This document shows, in pieces, positions 43,834 through 52,233 of a stretch of 64,000 nucleotides of DNA; position 1 is the first letter of the stretch; every line of letters begins with the position of its first letter. A program made the position numbers and the translations under genes. The notes below the pieces were generated by a model. It was not told the origin of the DNA. It saw nothing but the letters and a program-made list of their open reading frames with translations, and did no database searches. The stretch covers positions 186,001 to 250,000 of the forward strand of contig NZ_VUMV01000003.1 in the NCBI RefSeq assembly GCF_009696005.1. The letters run 5' to 3'. Source of the stretch: Bilifractor porci (GTDB lineage Bacteria > Bacillota > Clostridia > Lachnospirales > Lachnospiraceae).

Positions 43834-44100
43834 GTGAATCTCCCTCACCTTACAGGGGTTTAACAGTGTATTTTGAACAAAAAAACGGCCTGGTTTGTTC
43901 ACAATTTGTAGAGCCGACTATTTTTACGGACATTGTATGAAAAAAAAACAAGTTTCCCCTCTTGCCACGCAGCTTTCCTCGTGTCTTTCTTTATGGTATC
44001 ATGCAGCCTGTAAAAGAATGGATTTTGCCGAACACCACAGGACAGATGAATCATAGATCACCAAAAATGAGGCATAGATGAACAAGGAGTTGCAGAACAA

Positions 44101-44889
44101 ATGAGATTACGAAATATTCCCGGCTCGAAGGAAGCCATTGATGCCAGCGATTTTGTCGTCCACGACAGCAGTGCACAGAAGGGACACTGGCAGGAGCTTT
44201 TTCCCTCCCCATCCCCTCTTTACGCAGAGATCGGAATGGGGAAAGGGCGCTTTCTGATGGACATGGCAGCTGCTTATCCGGACAGAAACTTTATCGGCAT
44301 TGAGATGTACAGCAGCGTCCTGATCCGGGCCATCGAAAAAGCAGAAAAACGCGCACTTGGAGAAAATGCCCCGACCCGGGCACAGATGATTCACTCGGCC
44401 CGCGCAGAGCTTCAGGGTGGAGGCAGTCTTGAAGATGCTTCCGCCGACTCTGCTCCCGGACCGGATTTATCGGAAAAAAGAGAGTCTTTCCTCCGTTCCT
44501 GCAATTTCCGCTTTCTGCGCCTGGACGCCAGGGAATTGGAGAGTGCTTTCGCTCCGGGGGAAATTGCGGGAATCTATCTGAATTTTTCAGATCCATGGCC
44601 TAAGGACCGGCACGCCCACCGAAGGCTGACTTCCCGGCAGTTTCTGAAAAGATATGAAACGGTACTGCAGCCCGAAGGGACGATTGAGTTCAAGACAGAC
44701 AATATTGATCTGTTCCGGTTCTCCCTGACTGAAATCCGGGAAGCCGGATGGGAGCTTCTGGCGTACACCTTCGACCTGCACCACGATCCGGAACTGAATA
44801 CGGGGAACATCATGACAGAGTACGAGGAAAAGTTTTCGTCCCGCGGCAATAAAATCTGCAAACTGATTGCCAGAAAACCGGATGTATGA
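44101..44889 (+). CDS. trmB: tRNA (guanine-N7-)-methyltransferase TrmB
   Basis: Cytosolic SAM-dependent enzyme forming m7G46 in tRNA. Motifs: LYAEIGMGKGRFLMDMA (SAM site, about 40-56), NFIGIEMYSSVLIRAIEKAEKR, LRLDARELESAF, GIYLNFSDPWPKDRHAHRRLTSRQFLKRY (the NFSDPWPK catalytic block) and IEFKTDNIDLFRFSL. At 262 residues it is about 45 longer than usual. The extra segment (about 87-134, Gly/Ser/Ala/Asp-rich, GENAPTRAQ...EKRESFLRSC) is a low-complexity insertion between the GIE and DARE blocks. It starts divergently from the ATPase operon, 64 nt upstream of trxA. Confidence 0.95.
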   Translation: MRLRNIPGSKEAIDASDFVVHDSSAQKGHWQELFPSPSPLYAEIGMGKGRFLMDMAAAYPDRNFIGIEMYSSVLIRAIEKAEKRALGENAPTRAQMIHSARAELQGGGSLEDASADSAPGPDLSEKRESFLRSCNFRFLRLDARELESAFAPGEIAGIYLNFSDPWPKDRHAHRRLTSRQFLKRYETVLQPEGTIEFKTDNIDLFRFSLTEIREAGWELLAYTFDLHHDPELNTGNIMTEYEEKFSSRGNKICKLIARKPDV

Positions 44890-44953
44890 TACATTGCAGA
44901 TGGAACACGACAGGAGCATTTCCCTGAATGATACAAAGAAAGGATGATATATT

Positions 44954-45268
44954 ATGGTACATGTACTGAACGCAGATACTTTTGACACAGAGGTTTTGAA
45001 AGCAGACGGACTCGTTATCGTAGATATGTTCGCTACCTGGTGCGGCCCCTGCAAGATGATGGCTCCGATTGTCGATAATCTTGCCGAGGATTATACGGAC
45101 GTTAAATTCTGCAAGCTGGACGTTGATCAGGCTCCCACCGTGGCTGCCAGATACGGTGTCCAGTCCATCCCCACCTTCCTGTTCTTCCGCAACGGAGAAC
45201 TGGTTCGCACACTGGTAGGCGGAAGAGATGCCGATTCCTTCGCGGACGAGATCGACGCGCTGAAGTAA
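44954..45268 (+). CDS. trxA: thioredoxin
   Basis: Cytosolic 104-residue disulfide reductase with the active site WCGPC (Cys30, Cys33) and cis-Pro in VQSIPTFLFFRNGE. A complete single-domain protein. AAAGGATG precedes the ATG. It follows trmB in the same direction and ends before a long inverted-repeat region. Confidence 0.97.
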   Translation: MVHVLNADTFDTEVLKADGLVIVDMFATWCGPCKMMAPIVDNLAEDYTDVKFCKLDVDQAPTVAARYGVQSIPTFLFFRNGELVRTLVGGRDADSFADEIDALK

Positions 45269-45334
45269 GAGGGGCTGTCTTTATTTACATGACACAGCTT
45301 CGTGCTGTCCATGCAGCTGCGAACAACAGCATGC

Positions 45335-45492
45335 AATAAAGTAAATTCGCAGGGGGATATTCTGAAAGAAACATCCGCAGCGCCGGTCCTTTCTCCCTGC
45401 AGTGCATAAGCGCTGCAGGGAGATTAGTACCGCTGCGCGAGGACAGAGCGCAAGCGGTTTCTGGAAGAATATCCCCCTGCGATTTATTTAAT
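45335..45492. repeat. long imperfect inverted repeat (about 150 bp) between trxA and a dehydrogenase gene
   Basis: Outer arms CGCAGGGGGATATTCT (45348-45363) and AGAATATCCCCCTGCG (45466-45481) are exact reverse complements, and pairing continues outward through A/T-rich flanks. An inner perfect stem, TCTCCCTGCAG / CTGCAGGGAGA (45392-45402 with 45413-45423), sits in the middle, with further partial pairs (AGAAAC/GTTTCT, CCGC/GCGG) between. The whole segment can form one long cruciform or RNA hairpin. Confidence 0.8.
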
Positions 45493-46447
45493 AGGTATAA
45501 AATCCTTTTCCCGCGTTAATTCCTTTTTCTCCCTTATCAATCTTCTCTTTCAGAAGCGCGGCGATTTTCTGCATGGTCGATCCTTCTTTTTTCGACTCCG
45601 GATTCAGGGAAACAATGTTATAAGCCGTTTCCAGTCCAACAATGTCCAGAATCTTAAACGGTCCTACCGGGGCGCCGGTTCCCAGCTGCCAGGTTTTGTC
45701 AATGGTTTCCGGATCCGATACTCCCTCCGCCCAGAGCATTTCTGCCGCGTTCAGGAACGGAACCAGCAGGGAGTTCAGAATATACCCCGGCTGCTCCTTG
45801 TGCAGCTGAAGCGGAACCATCTGCAGCTCCTGTGCAAATTCTACTGCTTTCCGGAAGCTTTCCGGACTGGTTCCCGCGTGTCCCATGACCTCCGCCGTAT
45901 TGTTTTTCCAGATGGAATTGGCAAAATGAAGTGCCAGATACCTGTCCGGCCTTCCTGTATGCTCTGCGAACATGCTGGGCAGAAGGGTTGACGTATTCGT
46001 CAGCAGCAGGGTTTTCTCATCCAGCAGATCTCTCATCTTTTCATAAATCTCTACCTTGGCCTGCGGGTTTTCAGACATGGATTCAATCACTACGTCCGCC
46101 CCCTTCAGCGCCTCTGCCATATTCAGGCTGATATGCAGCAGACTGCCAAAGCGTTCCTTTGCCTGCGCCGCCAGCCTGTCAATTTCTTCCGGTGTCATGC
46201 CTTCCCATTTTGTGATCAGTCCTCTTGGATAAAGGAATCCTCCCATCGGGTTTCCGATCAGCTTTTTGGCTGCCTCCAGATCTGCCAGCATAGCTTCTTC
46301 GTAATGCTGTATTTTCGGCTGGGTTCTTCCCACCGAACCCTCGCTGCGCAGCCAAATTGTCGTGTCATGCCCTGTGTATGCGCACATCAGGGCAATCTGG
46401 GTTCCCAGAACTCCGCCGCCTACTACAACAACTTTTCCAAATTCCAT
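45488..46447 (-). CDS. 3-hydroxyacyl-CoA dehydrogenase family protein
   Basis: A 319-residue cytosolic NAD-dependent enzyme. The N-terminal Rossmann fold opens with VVVVGGGVLGTQIALMCAYTGHDTTIWLR, then ADVVIESMSENPQAKVEIYEKM, TNTSTLLPS and LHFANSIWKNNTAEVMGH. This last block replaces the usual HFxNPxxxMxLVE wording and shows some divergence. The C-terminal domain has PGYILNSLLVPFLNAAEMLWAEGVSDPETIDKTWQLGTGAPVGPFKILDIVGLE. Family members include 3-hydroxybutyryl-CoA dehydrogenase; because of the divergence the substrate is uncertain. AGGAGG precedes the ATG at 46447. Confidence 0.88.
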   Translation of the reverse strand: MEFGKVVVVGGGVLGTQIALMCAYTGHDTTIWLRSEGSVGRTQPKIQHYEEAMLADLEAAKKLIGNPMGGFLYPRGLITKWEGMTPEEIDRLAAQAKERFGSLLHISLNMAEALKGADVVIESMSENPQAKVEIYEKMRDLLDEKTLLLTNTSTLLPSMFAEHTGRPDRYLALHFANSIWKNNTAEVMGHAGTSPESFRKAVEFAQELQMVPLQLHKEQPGYILNSLLVPFLNAAEMLWAEGVSDPETIDKTWQLGTGAPVGPFKILDIVGLETAYNIVSLNPESKKEGSTMQKIAALLKEKIDKGEKGINAGKGFYTY

Positions 46448-47214
46448 GTTACTCGCCTCCTGCTCTATAACTGATTCGTATACCTATGGTGCCAAAGCGA
46501 TCCTCTTCCCTTTTTCTGCACGAAGGAAAGAGGCATGTTAAAAACATAACATGTTCCGGTGGAAACTGCATCCGATAAAGAATTTTTCCTATGTATTTTT
46601 TTACATACAGACAATCGTATACGGAGGATATACAAAGTCAGTAATTATCTGAAAAATTGTTTCTTATCACACACAATTCCGAACCAGTTCGGAAAGATTT
46701 TTTACTACCGCAAAGTCAAGTGTTTTTCGGATTTTCTTCCACAAAAAAGCATTTTTATCAGAACTTCACAAAACATGCGTTCTGTTGAAAACTTATGGTA
46801 ACGTGTTATTTCATCCTCTTTTTTGTGGATAAAGTGGATAACTTCGTTGATAACTCTATTTTCCGGGCATTTCCAGATATATTTTATGTGGATAGATTTG
46901 TGAATGAATGTCAGTAAATTTTTTTGTCTCCGACAGCCCGGAGGTTCTTTTGTGCAGTTTTTTTAATCTCAAATTTTCAAAGCAATTCAGACAATTTTAT
47001 GTAACCTGAAATTGTTCTTTCAATTTCTGAAATGTGCCTCTTCTTCCGTTGATCCCCGGAAAAAAGATTTTACCTCTGCACCTGATTCGGGTATGATGGG
47101 TACAGGAAACAATCTGCCTTTGGACTTGCCGCCGGCAGACTGCTTTGTCCGGAGATTATATCCGGAGACTATATTAAGAAGAAAACCAGGAAATTCAGAA
47201 AAGAGGTTCTAAGA
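46448..47214. other. 767-bp AT-rich intergenic region with DnaA-box-like cluster
   Basis: No convincing gene. TGTGGATAA (46824-46832) is the exact reverse complement of the consensus DnaA box TTATCCACA. AGTGGATAA (46833-46841) follows immediately with one mismatch. CGTTGATAA (46845-46853) and TGTGGATAG (46887-46895) are weaker copies in the same orientation. The surroundings are clearly A/T-rich. The neighbours are not the dnaA-dnaN or rpmH genes usual at oriC. A TATGAT at 47092-47097 may be a -10 for the aminotransferase gene. Confidence 0.45.
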
Positions 47215-48414
47215 ATGCTGAATACAAAAATGCAGGAGCTGGGGGAAAACCGATCGGTCATTCGTGACCTGTTTGAATATGGAAAGAAAAGAAAGGCGGA
47301 AATCGGAGAGGACAAGGTTTTCGATTTCAGTCTGGGGAATCCTTGTGTTCCCGCCCCTGATCCGGTGAATGAAACGATCTATGACCTGCTGGATTCACAG
47401 GATGACGTCTATCTGCACGGCTATACATCCGCGCAGGGTGACCTGTTAACCAGGCGGACGATTGCCGCAGATCTGAACCGCCGTTTTGGAACGTCTTTCC
47501 AGGCAGATAACCTTTATATGACCTGCGGGGCGGCAGCATCTCTTAAGCTCTCTCTGACTGCGCTGATTGTACCGGATGCAGGAGACGAAGTCCTGGCCTT
47601 TGCCCCGTTTTTCCCTGAATACCGGGTTTTTGCGGAGACCGCGGGAGCGGCGTTCCGGATTGTTCCCACCGACCCGGAAACCTTTCAGATCCGGATTCCG
47701 GAGCTGGAAAAGGCAGTCGGAAGGAATACCAAGGCGATCCTTATTAACTCACCGAATAATCCGTCCGGAGTTGTTTACCCGGAAGCCGTCATCCGGGATC
47801 TCTCCGCCTTTCTTGCCGAAAAAGAGAAAGAATACGGTCATCCCATCTATCTGATCGCGGATGAGCCCTACAGGGAACTTGTCTATCACAGCGGCACCGT
47901 TGTTCCCTACCTTCCGAATTATTATCCTGACACTTTGGTATGCTACTCCTACAGCAAATCTCTCTCTCTTCCGGGAGAACGTATCGGCTATATTCTGGTT
48001 CCGGACGAGGCGGCAGATTCCAAAGCTCTGTACGCGGCCATTTGCGGCGCGGGCAGGGCGCTGGGCTATGTCTGCGCCCCCAGTCTGATGCAGCATGTGA
48101 TCGCGGCCTGCGACGGAATGGTATCTGATCTGGAGGCTTATAGGGTAAACCGGGATCTTCTGTATCAGTCCCTGGTTTCTTTCGGCTATACCTGCGTTCA
48201 TCCGGACGGAGCCTTTTATCTGTTTGTAAAAGCCATGGAACCTGACGCCTCCGCCTTCTGCGAAAGGGCGAAAAAGCATGAGCTTCTCCTTGTTCCGGCG
48301 GACAGCTTCGGCGCTCCGGGATATGTGCGCATCGCCTACTGCGTGACAGAAGAACAGATCCGAAACAGCCTTCCGGCCTTCCGCGCACTGGCAGAAGAAT
48401 ACGGAAAGGGCTGA
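47215..48414 (+). CDS. PLP-dependent class I aminotransferase
   Basis: A 399-residue cytosolic fold-type I aminotransferase of the AspC/Tyr type. Visible: FDFSLGNPCVPAPDPVNETI, MTCGAAASLKLSLTAL, INSPNNPSGVVYP (substrate and cofactor binding), LIADEPYRELVY (Asp to the PLP nitrogen and Tyr), CYSYSKSLSLPGERIGY (Schiff-base Lys and phosphate Arg) and GYVRIAYCV (carboxylate Arg). The usual substrates are aspartate or aromatic amino acids. The ATG at 47215 follows AGAGGTTC. Its stop abuts the convergent addA stop with no intervening base. Confidence 0.93.
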   Translation: MLNTKMQELGENRSVIRDLFEYGKKRKAEIGEDKVFDFSLGNPCVPAPDPVNETIYDLLDSQDDVYLHGYTSAQGDLLTRRTIAADLNRRFGTSFQADNLYMTCGAAASLKLSLTALIVPDAGDEVLAFAPFFPEYRVFAETAGAAFRIVPTDPETFQIRIPELEKAVGRNTKAILINSPNNPSGVVYPEAVIRDLSAFLAEKEKEYGHPIYLIADEPYRELVYHSGTVVPYLPNYYPDTLVCYSYSKSLSLPGERIGYILVPDEAADSKALYAAICGAGRALGYVCAPSLMQHVIAACDGMVSDLEAYRVNRDLLYQSLVSFGYTCVHPDGAFYLFVKAMEPDASAFCERAKKHELLLVPADSFGAPGYVRIAYCVTEEQIRNSLPAFRALAEEYGKG

Positions 48415-51400
48415 TTATACCCGAATCTTCTTCCCCAGCGCGAACGAATACAGCCATGTCTCTCTGACAGGCGTTCCGGTAATCTGCTCCAGCGCCTTCC
48501 GGTAGAACAGAAGCTGGGGCCGGTATTTTTCCGCAAGATCGCGTCCGTCTCTTGTACGGACGCGGTCTGTTTTATAATCTACCAGGATAAAGCCTCCGTC
48601 TTCCTCGAAATAGGCATCAATGATTCCCTGCACCAGTATTTTTTCGTCCACGGGCCAGGAGGAATCAATCTCATCGGCCGGAACATCCAGAACAAAGGGC
48701 TGTTCCCGGTGCAGGCTGCCCTTCCGGGCCGCCCGCCGCATCCGCTCCCCCAGATCGGAGGAGAGAAAGCCTGCCATCGTTTTTTCGCTGATGACCGCCG
48801 CATCCGCCTGACTGAGTATTCCGTCATCCAGCATGCGCTGCTTTTCTCTGCGAACCGCCTCCTCCGCGTCCGTTTCTCCTGTTTCTGTTTCTTTTATCTG
48901 ACTGTAATCAAAGGTCTGGAGAAAATGATGCCAGATGGTTCCGCGGGAAGCCCCGGCGGTTTCCTCCGGCAGCTTCTTCTCCCGCATAAACGCCGGGATA
49001 TAGGGCACAATTCCCTCCGCGGGGTACATCTCCTTCCCTCTGTCCTCCTGCATCTCCTCCAACTCGGCTTTCTTCAGTTCACTGACCGTCATTTTGGCCG
49101 GAAGGGAAGCCGCCCTGCTGTAAGGATAGGAGAACGCCGATATTCTGCGAAGGGTCTGTAGAATCTGTTCCTCTTTCTTCTTATCTTCCGTTAAAGCACC
49201 TTCCTCCACGGTAAGACGGATGCCGTCTGCGCCGGTGTCCGCCTGATTATCCTCCCCTGCCGGCAGAGTGCCCGGTATCTCCCGCAGATTCCCGACATAG
49301 TGTTCCGCCGTCCGCTCTTCCTCCTCTTTCAGAAAGCTTCCGGAGACAATCTGTGTATCCAGGATTTTCCTGTCTTCCGGCCTGGCCGGAAGAATCCAGT
49401 CCAGATAGCACCTTGCACCCGTCAGCTTCGTGTAGGGGATGCTTTCTTCCGGTTCCGGCAGACCGGCGGCATCCGCCACGACGCCGGTCATAACCAGCTT
49501 TTCCTTCGCGCGGGTCAGCGCCACATACAGAACCCTCAGTTCTTCCGCCCTGCTCTCCAGACTGTTCTGCAGGGCGATGGCGCTGCGCTGCAGCGTAGAA
49601 TGTTTGATTCGTGTTTCCGGATGAAAATCCTCCAGTCCGATCCCCAGACGGGAATTCAGAAGAACATTTCCCTTCTGGTCGGAAAGATTAAACTGCTTCC
49701 CCAGTCCGGAAACAAAAACAATCGGAAATTCCAGCCCCTTGCTTTTATGGATGGTCATGACACGGACAATATTCTCATTCTCGGAGTACAGGTTGACCTC
49801 CCCCTCGTCAATCTGATAGCGGTTCATTCTCTCGATATAGCGGATGAAGGAAAAAAGCCCGCAGTTTCCCGTCTGCTCAAAGGCATACGCCTTCTCTGTC
49901 AGCATATCCAGGTTGGCCTTTCTCTGTTCGCCCGCCGGCATGGAGGCCGCGTAATCGCCAAACCCGGTGCGGTCCAGAACTTCCTGGACCAGATCATGGA
50001 CTGCCGTAAAAGATACCTGTGCCCGCAGCATGTGATACGTTTCAAAAAACGTCTGCAGCTTGTTTCTCAGCACTTCCGTCTCTTCTGTCTCTTCCCCGGA
50101 AAGAGGTTCGGACTTTTTCTCTGCAGGCAAATCCGGCTGCGCGAATTTTTCAGCAGCTTCGTAAACTGGGCTTTCGGGAAACGTTGTTTTCAGAAGAGCC
50201 ATCTCGGTATCTGTCAGGTTTCCGATCGGGGAATGCAGCACCGCCGCAAAAGGGATTTCCTGTCTGGGGTTGTCCAGAATCCGGAGATAATCCAGTACCA
50301 GCACCACCTCCATCGCAGAGAAATAGCCCTCTCTGGACAGGCTGTAGGCGGGAATCCCTTCTTCATTCAGGACTTTTACAAAAACATCCGCCCACCCGGA
50401 AACCGAGCGGAGCAGTACGGCAAAATCGTTCCACTCCGGCCTGCGGAAAGCTTCTGTATCCTTATCCCACACCCATCCCTCTCTCTGCAGCTTTCTGATT
50501 TTTGCGGCCACCAGGCGGGCTTCCGCTTCAATCATCACATCCCTGCCATGATCCTCCTGAAATTCTTCCGAGCCGCGGTCCAGCAGGAGCAGCTCGCTGT
50601 CCGGAAAGTCCGGATCCGGGCAGCCCGGGTAATAAGCCGCCCCATAATGCAGGGCAGCCGCATCATCATAAGTAATACCGCCGAATTCCGGAACCATCAG
50701 TTTCCGGAACAGGGCATTGACGGTGTCCAGTATCTGTGCCCGGCTCCGGAAATTCTGAAACAGATCAATCCGGAGAGAATCTTCACCGGAACGCTCCTTT
50801 GCTTCCCGTCCGATCGGAACCGTCTGGCCGTCCTGTCCCGAACAGCTGTTTTTTTCCTGAAAAGGCAGATAAGAATGGTACTTTTCCAGGAAAAGATCCG
50901 GCCGGGCCTGGCGAAAACCATAGATAGACTGTTTGATATCGCCCACCATAAAACGGTTGTTCCGTCCTTCCCCATTACCGGAAACAGCAGCCAGCAGCGC
51001 TTCCTGGATGTAGTTGCTGTCCTGATATTCATCAATCATCACCGCCGCGTAGCGCCCGGAAATCTCTCTGGCCGCGTCTGTCCGGCGCAGAGTTCCATCC
51101 TCCCCCTTTTCCAGAAGAATCCGGAGTGCAAAATGCTCCAAATCCGAAAAATCGCAGAGATTTCTTTTCCTCTTTTCCTCTCCGAAGGCAGCCATAAAAT
51201 CGGATGTCAGCTGTACCAGCTCCTCCATAAAAGGAGCCGTGTCCTCCATCTCCTGCAGAATCTCCTGCACGGTCCGGGAAAAATACTGTCCGCGCAGCAC
51301 GGCAATCTGATCCCAGATCTGGTTATGGCGGTTCTTGATCTGTTCCTTTAATCCGGCGTCCTCCCCCTTCTGCAGACGCCTGGAGGAAAGCCTGTTTTTT

Positions 51401-52233
51401 TCCCATTCCGCCAGTGTCCTTCTGTAGTCCTCGTAGGTCCGGCAGGAACAGAGTGCGTTCACCGCGTCCCTGTCGTACGCGATATTGTCCGCGTAACAGG
51501 AGGGCGCATCCTCCCGGCGCATGTCCCCCAGATTTTTCGCCTGCAGCAGACGGATGCTTTCCTTCCTTTTTTCCGCCTCTGCCAGAACCGCCTGCATCCA
51601 CGGAGCTTTCTCCAGTTCTTCCTCTTTTGTCACCGTGGATGTTTTCCGGCACTTCTCCAGCCATTCTCCCGGCCAGGGTTCGCTGACGGCCTGTTCGTAA
51701 ACCTGAAGCACAAGCTCCTCCAGCCTGCTGTCCGTTTTCCCGGAGGCGAAAGACTCCGCAAAATTCTGAAACTCCGGCCTGTTTTGGGCATACCGCTCCT
51801 CAATCACATTTCCCAGAACCTCTCTTTTGATCATAGAGAGTTCATTTTCGTCCCCGATCCGGTAACCAGGATCCAAATCAATCCGCTGGTAATAATTCTG
51901 GATCACAGATGTGCAGAATCCGTGGATGGTGCTGATCTGGGCGTGATGAAGAAGCGCCCCCTGCTGCTGGAGATGCACATTGCCGGGATCCTCCGCCAGC
52001 TTTTTTTCCAGGGCGGCACCGATTCTTTCCTTCATTTCTCCGGCAGCCGCCCGTGTAAACGTGACAACAAGAAGCTCATCCAGATTGACCGGATGCTCCG
52101 GATCCGTAATCAGCGACAGAATACGCTCTACCAGTACCGCAGTCTTGCCGGAACCGGCCGCAGCGGAAACAAGAAGATTTTTTTCCCTCAGGCTGATGAC
52201 TGCCTGCTGTTCTTCCGTCCATTTCACACTCAT
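48415..52233 (-). CDS. addA: ATP-dependent helicase/nuclease subunit A (AddA)
   Basis: Subunit of the AddAB helicase-nuclease that processes double-strand breaks for RecA loading. 1272 residues. UvrD-like helicase: WTEEQQAVISLREKNLLVSAAAGSGKTAVLVERIL (Walker A about 24-31), VTFTRAAAGEMKERI, MIDEYQDSNYIQEALL (Walker B), VMTIHKSKGLEFPIVFVSG and ALTRAKEKLVMTG. The C-terminal RecB-type nuclease domain has GIIDAYFEEDGGFILVDYKTDRV, with the catalytic Asp and DYK. The ATG overlaps the addB stop as ATGA, and AGGAGG lies within the end of addB. Confidence 0.97.
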   Translation of the reverse strand: MSVKWTEEQQAVISLREKNLLVSAAAGSGKTAVLVERILSLITDPEHPVNLDELLVVTFTRAAAGEMKERIGAALEKKLAEDPGNVHLQQQGALLHHAQISTIHGFCTSVIQNYYQRIDLDPGYRIGDENELSMIKREVLGNVIEERYAQNRPEFQNFAESFASGKTDSRLEELVLQVYEQAVSEPWPGEWLEKCRKTSTVTKEEELEKAPWMQAVLAEAEKRKESIRLLQAKNLGDMRREDAPSCYADNIAYDRDAVNALCSCRTYEDYRRTLAEWEKNRLSSRRLQKGEDAGLKEQIKNRHNQIWDQIAVLRGQYFSRTVQEILQEMEDTAPFMEELVQLTSDFMAAFGEEKRKRNLCDFSDLEHFALRILLEKGEDGTLRRTDAAREISGRYAAVMIDEYQDSNYIQEALLAAVSGNGEGRNNRFMVGDIKQSIYGFRQARPDLFLEKYHSYLPFQEKNSCSGQDGQTVPIGREAKERSGEDSLRIDLFQNFRSRAQILDTVNALFRKLMVPEFGGITYDDAAALHYGAAYYPGCPDPDFPDSELLLLDRGSEEFQEDHGRDVMIEAEARLVAAKIRKLQREGWVWDKDTEAFRRPEWNDFAVLLRSVSGWADVFVKVLNEEGIPAYSLSREGYFSAMEVVLVLDYLRILDNPRQEIPFAAVLHSPIGNLTDTEMALLKTTFPESPVYEAAEKFAQPDLPAEKKSEPLSGEETEETEVLRNKLQTFFETYHMLRAQVSFTAVHDLVQEVLDRTGFGDYAASMPAGEQRKANLDMLTEKAYAFEQTGNCGLFSFIRYIERMNRYQIDEGEVNLYSENENIVRVMTIHKSKGLEFPIVFVSGLGKQFNLSDQKGNVLLNSRLGIGLEDFHPETRIKHSTLQRSAIALQNSLESRAEELRVLYVALTRAKEKLVMTGVVADAAGLPEPEESIPYTKLTGARCYLDWILPARPEDRKILDTQIVSGSFLKEEEERTAEHYVGNLREIPGTLPAGEDNQADTGADGIRLTVEEGALTEDKKKEEQILQTLRRISAFSYPYSRAASLPAKMTVSELKKAELEEMQEDRGKEMYPAEGIVPYIPAFMREKKLPEETAGASRGTIWHHFLQTFDYSQIKETETGETDAEEAVRREKQRMLDDGILSQADAAVISEKTMAGFLSSDLGERMRRAARKGSLHREQPFVLDVPADEIDSSWPVDEKILVQGIIDAYFEEDGGFILVDYKTDRVRTRDGRDLAEKYRPQLLFYRKALEQITGTPVRETWLYSFALGKKIRV

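Noticed and set aside
46559-46801. 80-codon open frame in the AT-rich gap
   Set aside because: No ribosome site, no family-like sequence, and composition typical of noncoding AT-rich DNA.
46448-47214. Chromosomal origin oriC
   Set aside because: DnaA-box-like sites are present, but dnaA, dnaN, recF, gyrAB and rpmH are absent on both sides. Kept only as a DnaA-box cluster.
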